A stretch of 64,000 bases of DNA from Taenia hydatigena (taxonomy: Eukaryota > Platyhelminthes > Cestoda > Cyclophyllidea > Taeniidae): NCBI GenBank assembly GCA_036345935.2, contig JADWOT020000004.1, positions 14,399,467-14,463,466 of the forward strand, given 5' to 3'. Both the position numbers and the translations under genes were made by a program. The notes beneath the pieces are model-generated. The model worked only from the letters and a program-made list of their open reading frames with translations. It was not told where the DNA came from and ran no database searches. The first letter of the stretch is position 1. Every line of letters begins with the position of its first letter. This document shows, piece after piece, positions 48,401 to 60,539 of the stretch.

Positions 48401-49290
48401 TGCCTTACACATTTTCCAATCAAAACAACATCGTGTGTGTTGAGCAATAACCGTTGGCTTACTGAAAGCAGTTGAGTTTGGGCAGCGTAGTTGATCGTGT
48501 TGAATCACGACCGGTGTCACAACTAGTTATTAATCGGAGCTGACTAGTAGTGGTAGTGTCGTGTCTGAGCATGTATTTTATTATTTTATTGGTTTGAATA
48601 AAGAGTAGGCAAAGTGAACGCATTTAACTTAGTTACATAATGTAAAGTTTGCTTAATGAAGAACGTCTCAAAAAACAGCTTTTGTAATTGTGCAGCACTT
48701 ACACTAAAATATCCGTAAGCACCTACTTGGAGATGTTGTTAATGTCTGTGATAAATTTAGCATATAGCAGTGGGGCATCTAATGCAGCAGAAGGTAGGCT
48801 GCACTGATAACAAACAACAAGATTCCACGGATGAATATTTTGGTGTTCTTAGTCATGTAGAAAGATTACGTGTTGAACCTAAAATTTCACCTTTTTGAGT
48901 TTTATATTTCACCATCAGCTGTATCTTAACATAAGCAGTATATGCATCTGGTCCAACCCAAGGAGCCGTTCGAAACTGAGGATTTCAGCTACGTCGGCGA
49001 CAAACATTCATGCGCGTGTGAATTAGTTGGCCGTAAACTTGGTTCATTCAAACGATGTTTTGGTCCGCTCTTCTCGTTTGGGTTGGTTATCAATCACCTC
49101 AATGGCAATAGGTGGTCAGTCAATCAATCACAAGACCTAGACTAGCCCTCTTTTAGGCTTTAGCGTGTCAACTGCTCTCAGTAAGCCTATGTCAATCGCC
49201 TTGTGCGCTCACCCACAAGCATTCACTGTGGGTCCATTTTGGCACGTAAAGTGTCATGAAATAAACACATAGTTACACATCTGAGAACAG
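45480..49290. other. No gene recognised
   Basis: The minus-strand frames at 45883-46353 (156 codons) and 46789-47190 (133 codons) are the longest here but show no domain. On the plus strand 45540-45670 is open for about 43 codons and might be a further exon of the FN3-type locus, though no splice sites settle it. I see no RNA genes. Confidence 0.35.
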
Positions 49291-49300
49291 TAGAAGTTAG

Positions 49301-49490
49301 TGTGCTTGCACAATCACACTGGGTCATCGGCTTGGGGATGGGCTACTTTGCATCAATTATGGTGTCTGATCCCTGACGAACTCGGTCTGCCTTGCAATCC
49401 GACACTATTTCCTCCTCAGGCCAACTTTTTCATATCAACTACTGCCACCCACCACTTCACCGTTGGATGCTACACGAACCTCTCCTCACA
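49301..49490 (+). repeat. Dispersed repeat R1, copy 1
   Basis: Begins TGTGCTTGCA and shares, in the same order, a TGGGCTAC block, a GAACT-GGTC-GCC block, a TGCAA-CCGACACT block, CTCCTCAGGC or its equivalent, and a GGATGCTAC or GGTGCTAC block with 50606-50800. It also resembles 55053-55230 in its second half. No terminal repeats or coding frame could be defined, so the class of element is unknown. Confidence 0.6.
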
Positions 49491-50136
49491 TGACATACCA
49501 TAGCCACTCCCTTGCCGATACGACACTTTTCAATGCATCATTTTACGTGGATAAGGGTAAAGTTAGCGAAGGAATGTAAGTTGTCAATGAGGTTGAGTAA
49601 ATAAAAAGCACACAATAATAAGCTGTAATGGCTTGAACAAGTTGCCGCGTAAGATTATGAAGGGCCTAGTTTATTCAGTGAAAGTTAAGTAATTAATCGG
49701 AACTTCAAATCCCACGGATGCGATTTGAGTCTTATTACAGCATCCGTCTCACCCACAGGACACGGAGTTCTCCTTGTAAAAGATTGAATGTGATGATTCT
49801 TGGGTTGTAAAATGGAAGCAGGCGCATAGAGACGAATTCGAACAATGTCGAATGGGCAAATGAGAAGTTGCTGCCAGAGACAGAACCGAGAGGATAAGGA
49901 AAAGGAAGACAACATGTGCTGAAGCAATGAATCAAAAAAAGATGGCAGTGATTTGTATTGAAGAGTGGGATAAGAGAGGGGTACGCAAAGAGTGATAAGG
50001 TGGCAAATGAAGGAAAGTCAACACTGAATTCAATCACAGGGGATCCTTAGAAGTGAACAGACGTCCAATCGCTATTGCATGACAATCCAGAGTATTCTGT
50101 AGAGGTTCAGTATGCGAAGGCGTAAGGATAGAAGAT

Positions 50137-50603
50137 CTATATAAAAGTCGTTGGGAAAGAATTAATCAAATGAAAATCGGATATGGCAAAGGCAACGGAC
50201 GTAGACACTGTGTAATTTAGGGTTCCACAATGACAGAATTGATGGATATTCCGTCCTGTAGAGAAGGGCTCAGCATTGCCAAAATCAGGTGGACGGTGAC
50301 GGTAAAAAGTGGACCCTGTTGACAGGCGTGCCAATTTCCATTCTCAGGTACGCAGCTTCTGCCAGCATTTCATTACCCTGTGCCAAAGTGTCTAAGTTAG
50401 CGCAGAACCCAACAATGTGCTGTATATGTACGAATATGCTATTGGGCAAGCAAGCGAATGGCATAATTTGCCTCGAAAAACGCGAGTGTGCAATTTATAC
50501 AAAGCACCTCTACTTTAGAATCAAAATCAGCTGCTTTTGGCAAGCCAATGGCAAGTGCTGTGCACACACACACGGCTGCATTAATGCGATCGATAGAAGG
50601 TGA
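50137..50603. other. No gene recognised
   Basis: Overlapping frames on both strands (up to 104 codons, 50289-50603 plus) have no domain. A short CA run lies near 50560-50570. Confidence 0.35.
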
Positions 50604-50605
50604 AG

Positions 50606-50800
50606 TGTGCTTGCAAAGCCACATGCGTTCGTCAACTCAGGGGTTGGGCTACTTCGCATACCTTAATTGCCCGCTCTGGTGAACTTGATCCGCCATGCAA
50701 ACCGACACTTTTGCCTCCTTAACCTAACTTTACTTACCACACTATCCATCTTTTGTTGTTTCATCAGTAGGTGCTACGCCGACCTCTTTTCGCAGAACAC
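50606..50800 (+). repeat. Dispersed repeat R1, copy 2
   Basis: Second copy of R1, beginning with the same TGTGCTTGCA and containing TTGGGCTACTTCGCAT, GAACTTGATCCGCC, ATGCAAACCGACACTTTTGC and GGTGCTACGCCGACCTCT. Copies 1 and 2 differ at roughly a third of positions by eye, with small gaps. Confidence 0.6.
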
Positions 50801-50899
50801 ACCAAACCTACCCCATCACTTGTTGGTCTCTGCGGTCCTGGAGGCCATGGTCATGGAGAATGAATGCTGCTGTCAGTATTAGCTCTTTTAGCAATGGTG

Positions 50900-53800
50900 C
50901 TGTGTGGTTAGCTGTACATCTAGCGTCTGTAATGACTTTTATTTATTTATCGCGCTATTCTACATCCATGGTAATGGCTTCGCACATTCCGTTTTCGGGT
51001 TTTTCTGATAAGAAAATGCCTCCTGCCTCATTGCTTTGTTTGAGTGCTTGAGAAAGGGAGAGAATGGCGATCAATGGAAAGGAAAGGAGAACGAGGTGTT
51101 TGTGCAGTAGTTTGAAGGCAATTGAATTCAGAAGTAATTGAACGCCTATGACCAGGATGGAAACTGATACCGTCGATTGTTACTCATCTGCCTACGCCCA
51201 CTTCATATTGCCTTATAGTGCAGGTGGCTAGTGCAACCGATGAGGCATGTGAAATGTAAGTACTGATGGGTGGCCTTGCTAGAAAGGAGGGGAAACAAAG
51301 TTTAGGTGGTCACATCGTTGATTAATGGAGTCTCAAGGTATTTTGGAAGCCAGTGCCATCCTTCACTGTTGCATTGGTGCAAAGCAAAGACAAATATTTT
51401 GCTTTTGCAGACACATGCCTCGCCTCTTTATTGATTTTAACTCCATATTCGATCAGTGAGTGCTGTAATTGTTACAAGAGACGAGACATACCTGCCAACG
51501 CACCTCATTCCACTCGGGTTGTCAACAATTGACACCAAGCACCAGAGAGAGAAGAAGAAGAGAGAAAGGTCTACCACTTAGTCCTGGGTTGGAGAGGCTT
51601 CGTGCGGAATATGTGTGCTGCCTCTGACCATTCAAACCTAACTAATGGCTGAAGTGTAACAGCGCATCGCACAGGTTGGTTACGTCACCGCAAGAATGAC
51701 ACACTAAAAGTGACAAGATTTGTCTTGTGGAATGAAATTGCTGCGTGAAATGCCTCGTGCCAAATAAGAGGCGAAAATTGTAGCTCGGTGATGGACTCAA
51801 CTGACACAGACCTCATTTGAAGAGGAAGCAAAAAGTTGTGATTTATTTGCGTAATAAATGGTTTTATTGTGACAGTAATATGTTTGAGTATAATAGAATA
51901 ACACTGAGGAGTAGCATCGAATGTGAAGTAAAGAGGTATAGCATTACCAGGTGTCGTTCAAGCTATAATGCAAGGGGAACGACGCTGGCTACAATGGGCT
52001 TGGAAGTGTGGAAAATAATCCAACTTGTAAGTAAAGTGGTTGACTCGTCTTCAAATCAACTTTTGAATAAGCTGAAAGGTCATGTAGGGGTGTAGAAGTT
52101 AGGGCACAGATAAAAGGGAGTCATGGTTCAATAGAAGTAGAACTTACGACGTCTGAGAAATCTGAGGAGTTAAAAGCAGAGCAAGGTGAGAAGCATCTAA
52201 ACGATTTTAGGCGTGGTCATCCATGCATTCGTGGTAAATCGTCAGAAAGTCTGCTTCAGGGTGGAGTGTTTTATGTGTTTTCTTTCGTATAGGCTTCCTT
52301 TCCAGCGGTGTCAGCAGCAATAGGGTGAAAGAGTCAGGTTGTTGCCCATCACGTTCATACCCAAATACGTATGCGCGTGGGTGTGCTATATTTCAAGGCC
52401 ACATCACCCAAATTAATGAGAATGGACATATTCCTGTGCAACAATTCAGTTAATCCTATGTTCATTTTCATTATGTCGCGAAGGATGAGTGACCCCTATA
52501 GCTTGTCACACAAACCCGCCTTCGGTTCGCGACCATGTCTGCTGCAAAACACCACAGCCGAGACAGCACGCTGCATCAATTGTCATGAGGCGCTTGACGT
52601 GGCCGAACTGCGCCCCATGCACGTCAGTGTGGAGCAGCTCGGTCGGGAGCAGAATCACGAGCGGGACCGGAAGGAGGATCAAGAGGAGGATAGTGCACAA
52701 GAGCATGTCCTGAAACATCAGGTGGGAAATGCATTTGATGTTGCAGTTGTCTTAATGGACAGGTGCTAGGGAACTTACGATGGTAATTTCAACCCTTTCC
52801 ACTGGGATCCCTTTAGGCGAAAGCCAGGGTAATGAAACCACTCTTATGTCGGGCAAGCAAAAGCTAATTTCAAGTGGGTAGAAAGAACATAATGGGGCGT
52901 ACAAAGATTGCTCTGTACCGGTTTAAGCGTTGCTCACCTTAAAATCAAGCAAGTGCAGCTATGGATGGCTTGTCTTCACAAACAGACAACGAAAAACAAA
53001 ACATAATAGCAATTGTATAAGTGTAGCTCTCATCAAAAGTAAGAAAGGAAGTTGCGAGGCAGCGGAATCTGTTCACAATCTCTGCAATTGTGTCATACTC
53101 CAGGCCATCTGATAGTGAGGAGACTCATAGTGAGAACGATCGTTAAGCATTTGCCTGGATAAGAACAATTAAATTGTTCGACTATTCAGGTCTACTTTGG
53201 TAATTAAGAACTTTGGTAGTAAAATGTCGTGGCAGAGGACAAAAAGGGATGCTCGTTGCGATGCAAACGCCACCTTTCGGCTATGGTAGACTTCTTTACG
53301 GATGTAGCTGTGTCAGAACCCGAAAGACCACATGAAGCATAAATGATCACGTCAAATGTTGTCAGCCAGTGAATTGTCGATATGGAGCGCTCGAAAGGGC
53401 GCAGCAGATCAAAGTTCGAATTGCAAAGGCTGACTCGACCACGCAATATCTTTCTCTTTTTAACGGCATATTTGTTCAGAGGTTAGCTTCGTCCTACAGA
53501 TTAATACAAAACGATTGGCTGTCTACAGGTTCCGGGTACATATGATTAAGTCCTCTATGAAGTTTGGTTAGTTATTTAAATCAGCTGTTTTATGAGTGCA
53601 TTTGCTTAATATTGTTCTAATAGTTTGCGAGTTGGCAGTAAGATTTTGGGCGATTACACGTTATCCACGTTTAAAAGCATCAGTACCCCCACTTCAGTTC
53701 ATTAATGCAACCAGCCGTATGCAAAGCCCACTGAACGAAAGTTTGTATCCTTTCATTTGACCAACATTTAATGAGCTTAAATTTAGTCACCACAACGCAA

Positions 53801-55040
53801 GATCGGTGTTGTCCATCCCAGAATCGACATTAGTTAGTCTCCAACGCAAAATTCAGCGCGTAATCAGACCATTTTAAAGCGGTGGATAAACTCAACACAA
53901 TACGTTTTTCTACGTCAAAGTCAACCTAATTCTTGTTTCATATGCACCTCGGGGTGTAAAAGTCAAAAGAAAATAACAAGTCACGTGCATTCACCGTTTT
54001 CTTATTTCATTTACTTCAAAATAGAACGTGCCTCCGAAGTGCAAACACAAAGCTCTCTAGGTGCACGCAGAATCATACACGTTGTTTGATCCATGAAACA
54101 GTTCATGTTGCGAAATTGGCTGCGAGGCAATACACGGCAGTGCCATTGCGAATTATCAGCGTCTATTTTAATGTGATTATTTACATGGCACGCCTTCATG
54201 GCGATTACGTTAGCTTTGTGTGTTGGATAGGTAGTAGCAAAGGTTGGAATAGGACATCACGTCCCTTTGTTCACAACTGCATGTCAGCAGATACCACGCG
54301 TGTGATCATGCGACAGACTATTCAAGTCACATTTGTTTGGTAAGCGATCTTCAGTGCAACAAAATTTTAATTCAAATCCACAATTACACCAAAAGCTTCT
54401 TACTCTCATTCGCAGTGCCCGAATGGTGCGATGCGAAGGCGCCAATTTAGCCTATGTGAACACCTTCTTTTAGTAGTTCAAAATACGTGCCTGTTCTACC
54501 TATCCCCTAACAGTGGCAAGGCGCCTATCAAATGAAGTGATGCAGCAGAAGATACGGCTTGCGAATCCAAAACCATTACAGCTGGGATTAGGGTTGCATA
54601 AACACGTCGATTGTCGCATAAACCTGCCACCATCCATTTTGACGAGATTGAAATGTAAATCATTAGGTCTCCAGTGAATACGGAAGCATTGTAGTCGACG
54701 TTCTTGCGAAGTAGAATGTATCTAGGTAGCGTCAGTGAGAGGATTACAAGAAAGACAGCAGTATTCTAGCAGTTGCACCAGTTTCAAACCTTAACTGTCC
54801 TTGAGGCTAATGTGATCAAAAGCTACTTGTACTGACCATCTCATTTGGTGGCTTCGATGCGTTCTGCGACCAGGATTGGTGTAGCATTTGATGGCGAATC
54901 AATACCGAAGTTAGTGTGAGAAAGCGGAACTGTCGGGCCGCAGGACATGCTGAGTCCACTAAAAGGCGAACAGAATGCAGTCAGGACAAAGTAGCTCAAC
55001 ACGCAAGCCGACCTGTGCATGCTATTTTACAAGCACACCT
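50900..55040. other. Gene-poor spacer
   Basis: No gene recognised. At 52506-52718 a GC-richer patch is open on both strands. The minus-strand frame (70 codons) begins with a strongly hydrophobic LLCTILLLILLPVPLVILLP stretch that could be a membrane segment, but I see no family and no partner exon. No repeats or RNA genes were identified. Confidence 0.35.
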
Positions 55041-55052
55041 CTACTGCTATTA

Positions 55053-55230
55053 ACAATCACACTGTGTGGGAGTCACACCACTCCATCACACGTACACATC
55101 AAGCATGGGCTCGTGCCACTCTTTGACGCATGACTTGACGTGCCCTACGATCTGACACCTCCGTCTTATCAGGCAGAATTTCATGCTCTGTGTTCTACAA
55201 TGTAACATTTCACAACTGGATGCAATACAG
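55053..55230 (+). repeat. Dispersed repeat R1, copy 3
   Basis: A third, more diverged copy: CAATCACACT at its start is shared with copy 1. ATCTGACAC, TATCAGGC, TTTCA and a terminal TGGATGC-TAC block follow in the same order. The spacing is similar over about 180 bases. Confidence 0.45.
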
Positions 55231-55239
55231 CTAAGGCAC

Positions 55240-57100
55240 TCTAAGGTAACCACTACCAAGCATATTAGCCATAGTGTTCAGTTAAATGGCCAATTCCTAC
55301 AAAATTTTTTCGTTCTAGGCTGCAATCGATCAATTCTCTCTATTTTTTGACAATATGCAGTTTGGATCCTGATACGCGTTGTGGTCATTGTATCGTCTTC
55401 CGTGTACTCTAGAGGCTGGGTTGATAGGTTAAATGGAGTCCAGCTCGTGTTCCAAGCTATGATGGAACGTAGATACATGATGAGGTAATGCGACCATCAA
55501 GCCTTACCTGTTGTTAGCATATCTAGTAACGAAGGTTTTGGTCGTGCCTAAGGTCGTCAACTAATTACTGCTGGTTTACTAGTCATTCTATAGGCCTTCC
55601 ACCGACGATTTATAGTCGAAAGTTACAAAGCTTACAAAAAAGAAAAGTGAAAGCTAGAGACGCGCATTAAAACAAACAGTGATGCTAATTTGGCATAATT
55701 CTAGTGCATCGGCTATCAAAGCAAGAGGAGCATACTAGGCTTAAATTATAGTTGCTAAGGATAAAGAAACAGATTTGGCAACTTACTTGCTATTCAGCAA
55801 AATGCAGTCATTAAGTTGTACTTTTAATAATACCCGATTGCAGGTAGCGTCTCATAATTGGTGAAGCACGAAAATGAATGGAGATGCAGAAAGACAAACT
55901 CGACTGCACAGTTTAAAAGCAATCAGTTAAAGGGTGCTAAGTATTGCACACCTCTTAATATCTTCGGCCACCCTTGCCCCCTTTTTAGTGGCATAAATAC
56001 ATGCGATGCACAAGTAAAGAGCAACCCATGCTCTCTTTAACTTCAATTGCGCAGTGCGGGAGGTATGACAATGAGCTTAACACCTCATTCATTCTCCTTA
56101 TTTAACCAAAAGCAAACAATGCTTCTTTTTAAAGCCTCACTGCATAACTCACACAGCATTTCTCATCATCGCACGAAGTTGACAGAGTGGATGGACACAG
56201 AAACATGATGCTTCCAAACTTGTCATTTTCCAATTCTTTGCGATGCAAAACACACTTGGGTTTGTATGAGTGAGCGGGTATTGTTGTCCTGTGAAAGCGA
56301 CCAAAAGCCCTAGTGAGTCTGCGTGTTAGCGACTGAGGCAGGAATCAGCTATGCTGGAGTAGGGAATGTTTTGGTTACCAAAAACACCATAAGGTCAGTA
56401 CCATTTTGGCAGAAATCTCAACGTGTACGAACATCATTCATTAACATAAACTACCAAAGCTAAGCTGCAAAATATTTGACCTGGCTATTGCTTTTGGGGC
56501 CTGACAGATTCATGCACAATAAATGCATGATCAAATTCGCCCTAATGAGTTTACTAAATATGAACAAGCGGCTGGTGCTATGAAAACTCACATGAATTCT
56601 TGTATTGGGACTGTAGGGATGATCAGCATCTCTAGCACAGTGCTGGACATAAACATTTGAATGAACTCAAAGTTACGCATTTGCTTAGACCAGAAGTCTG
56701 GTTTACTTTAATTTTGAATGCTCTACACCTCGAATCGGCCTTGCAGGGTATGCAACCTCATCGACTTGGAAGTGAGCTTCCTAAATTCGTCAATTTGCAT
56801 TTCAAGATTCCTCTCATATACGAATCGATGTGCCAATATCCTGTTGCAACTTTGTTTTATGCAGCAGGAGATAAAATTTATAAGCGATAAGTAAGTAACG
56901 TTCAAGAGGAACTAGAACCTCAGTCCTACACCTATTAAGGTAAATAATAGTGTGGCGATCTTGGATTCGGAGCAGTCCGCAGCCAAACCCTAGAATTGTG
57001 CACTTCTACAACCATCCAAAGCAATGAATGGCGTTTATTTGACTCATCGAAGTAATCCACGGATATTTATAGAGGCTAAAAGCAGCATGACAACTAAACA
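55240..57100. other. No gene recognised
   Basis: Short frames only. The 77-codon frame at 56657-56890 is protein-like in composition but has no known domain. Confidence 0.4.
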
Positions 57101-57103
57101 CAC

Positions 57104-57188
57104 CTGAAGATTAAAGGCGTCATTCGCTGCAGCTGGTTCTGTCCTATCCTCGGGTTCACCGGAATAAACCTCTCAGGCGGCACCTTGT
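57104..57188 (-). other. Unrecognised exon-like segment
   Basis: On the minus strand an 85-base segment lies between CATTTAG and a GTGTGT donor. It is open in one frame, reading KVPPERFIPVNPRIGQNQLQ followed by RMTPLIF. The region just upstream (57190-57345) is GC-richer and open in several frames on both strands, so a longer decayed coding unit may be present. I do not recognise the protein. Confidence 0.25.
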
Positions 57189-57359
57189 CTAAATGACCTA
57201 CCGTTGACAAGGTTGCCAGTGACATTGCTGCGGGTCAACAGATCGCATCGGTTAAGATGGATTTTACTATCAGCCTGGCGCTTGACAACCGCATAGTCTT
57301 CGATCCTGCTCTGCCGGTAGCTGTAATAGAGTCTTCAAGATTTTAACGGCCAAAATTTG

Positions 57360-60300
57360 AAAGTGTTTATAAGGGGTAGAAAAGACTGTGTTTTCAAAAG
57401 GCAGTTTATAGCATAAAGCAGATCTTAAGTTTTGGAGTGTCTCAAGTCCATACCCGCACTAGTAACATTTTCATCGCCCTCCATATCTGTCCTTATATCC
57501 CTCTCTAAGTTTATAAGGCCTGCATTACCACGATCTGTTTTTGAGCACTAGCAGCGATAATTTAGTGTCGCCTTTCATGCCTTCTGACTAATGAGTTTTA
57601 TGAAGTTAATAGGAATAAGTCTATTACTTTTCTTAATTCACATTCTTACTTCTTAGGCAGATAACACAGGAAGAGGATTCCTTTAGCGGGGAGGCGACGT
57701 AATTGTTTGCCATGAAAGCAAGGCAGATCAACTGCAACCGTCTATGCACGCGAGGATCTTAAGAGTTATTCACCTCATTTACAAATCTACCTCCACTGCA
57801 GGCAGGTCTGACCATCGAAACAGTCAAAATGTATTAGTTTGTTGGAAGTAAGATAGCGTTTTGTGCTCATCAGGCTTACAACGCATTTTGCCATCACAGT
57901 CAGTGGGCACAGTCAGTGCCACTTATTTTCTCCACTTTTGCTTTCTACGCTTCTTCTCCTCAAACACGAATCCTCTCATAAGTGAAGAACATAAGAACAT
58001 AAAAAACATTGGGCCACTTGGTCACTATGGTGAAGTAAATGACCCTCCTAGCCTTTGAGAGCTGATTCATAAAATAAGGCGAATGCCTTTACTTTTGCTA
58101 CCCAAAGGTTAATGCGAATTCTGCAGAGTTAACTAATTTAATCCCCAGCAGATAATGACCTGCAGGCAGCATTATTCTAAAAGACAGCTTTTGTGTGGAG
58201 ACCAAGACATGCTGTATTCTTTACTGCCATAACATTCATCAAATGCTTCGTCATTCCTTCACTGCTTTTGCTTATAAGCAGTTGTTGAAGATCTTCCGCG
58301 ATACAAGGTGGATTACTCGCAGGAACGGCAGAAACTTCGGTTGACCTTGATCTATCTAAAAATTCAACATAGTGTTAATTTGTAGGACCTGGGCAAACAA
58401 ACTATGGGCAGTTCACACAGGCTTGCCCTCACCGATCAACCGCTTCAAATAATCTTCACAATTGTTCGCACAAGAAGGCCGAGAATAGGCCAGTAAATGC
58501 TACTGAGTAATAATGTGCAGTGTAATCATGATCTGTTCGATCAAAGACTCTAAGAAGTGCTCGAAAATGGCTAAGATGCACAAACTCAATTGAACAATGC
58601 AGACCATAACTACTTATTGCACTAGATCAATTGTTAGTGTGTTTCGACCATCTTCATTAGCTAATGTTGACTTTGTTTCTCACAAACCAATTCAAGTCAA
58701 GAACTGAGCATGTTCCATGCCTACTTGCAAACGGAGGCGGTTAAAGGTATCCTGTCACCCAGTTTGTAAGCAAGGATAATCCAGTTCGCGAAATGTGCTC
58801 TCCTTTGGAGGAATGCAACGTCAACACTTTGACTCAGAATAACAAAAAGCAATTTTTTGACACAGTGGTATTTAGCTTAAGAGAGCACTATTGAGGCATT
58901 AAATTTACAAGTAAAAACTAAAGCAAATATTTGAAATGCCGGAATGTTTAAAAATAACTAGGTGTATGGAACGCTTTAGAGTCATTTGCGGTCCGGTATA
59001 TTTGCGAAATCAAGAAGCCAATGATGATTTTTTGGAAGTATTGGTCCTCTCGTGCGATGAATTTATGCAGTTACAATTTGTTTCAACTGACTTCTATTGA
59101 TAAATGGTAAAAACATGTGGCAAGCAAGGAAGCGGAACCCAATGCTTGCACCGTCCCTCAAATGCGCTTTTTAACATTAAAACCTTTATAATGGTTAGTT
59201 TAATAATTATCGCATGTGGACAAAATGGAATACGAAGGTGCACAATGTGTTAACTTCGTCCTTGATAAGTCCACAGAAAGTTAGAACCCAATGAAATCTG
59301 CGGTTGAGAAAATTGTCACCTGCATGCCCGAAAATGGAGGAAGTGGGTAACCAACTGACCTACTTCTACGCACATATAATTGCAGAAAATGCGATCAGTC
59401 GTCTAATTACCTTAACTCCGGCTTTAAACATAACGATTTGGTGCTGCTTTTAAAAGCGTATTCTTCTTATTAATTTTATTTAGTTGGAAAAATAGCAATG
59501 AATATTTAGAGCCTAGTGAGCTAGCTAGTTGGCGGAATGATTTCTGTGAAACCTTAAACATATGCTTGGAAGTCACATTACCTGCCCCAGCATTGTTTGA
59601 TAAGTACAAGGTATTTAGGAATTGTTGGTTACAATTCGCTTTTGAAATTATTAACAATCGTTCCACAAAATTGACCAACTTGTGTTAGTTTTCTGTGGCA
59701 TCGTTTTATGACAGGATGAAGTAACTGGGAATAACCACATATTTTAAGCTTCATATCCACGGCCTACGATCAAGTGCTATCACTTTCAAGGCACGATACT
59801 AAGCATTAAATTGTTCCTGGCAAGGCAGTTCTATAAACTTCAATCCATGATATGCAGGGCGTATATCTCTCTGTTCTGTTAAATAGACCACTTTACGTCT
59901 CTGTCATTGCGTATTCACCCAGCCATGTCTGTAGTTCCAATTCCTTCCTCCCGAGTTTTGCTTCTTTTCCGTCATCATGATAGTCTCGGGGACTGGTAAT
60001 TGACGTCTAATCATAGAGTTTACCCTCAGTGGTCCTACTGTTCTTGCGTCTTTATCCCAGCGTTAGTGTCTTGCAGTTCGCTTCTCATTCATCTCCATTT
60101 CACTCACTTGTTGAGCTCAACTGAGGCAAGACCTACTTTGGCACACACACACTTATATGAATCCTCACTCAGAGCGACTGCACTAAGTGATGCACAGTAT
60201 ATAGAAGACGGCATGATTAGTTAAGAAGAAGCTGTGGTTCCAAGCGGATCGAGCAAAAGGCGAAGTGAAACGCTGTTTGCGCGAATTTGAACTACCCGTT

Positions 60301-60470
60301 TGATGCGTCTTGTCATTGTTGGAAACGTCAGTCCAACTAATCAAGCTTCACTATCAGATATACCAAGGATAGTTATTTATTAGTCTTTCTTCGGGCAAAC
60401 GGTGCAAATTTTGACACAAGAGAAACATATATTAGCTACGTATATTCTAGTCACAGTCGATACAGCTAAC
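57360..60470. other. No gene recognised
   Basis: AT-richer spacer with short frames, none carrying a domain. No tandem repeats or RNA genes were seen. Confidence 0.4.
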
Positions 60471-60481
60471 GAGTTTCACAG

Positions 60482-60525
60482 TGCTCGTAAGTTCCGTCCT
60501 GAGTGCTCCGCCACACTCAACAATG
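60482..60525 (+). other. Possible micro-exon
   Basis: A 44-base segment lies between TTTCACAG and GTAAGTAATG and is open in one frame (ARKFRPECSATLNN). Both splice sites are good, but no neighbouring exon was found, so this may be chance. Confidence 0.2.
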
Positions 60526-60539
60526 GTAAGTAATGCACT

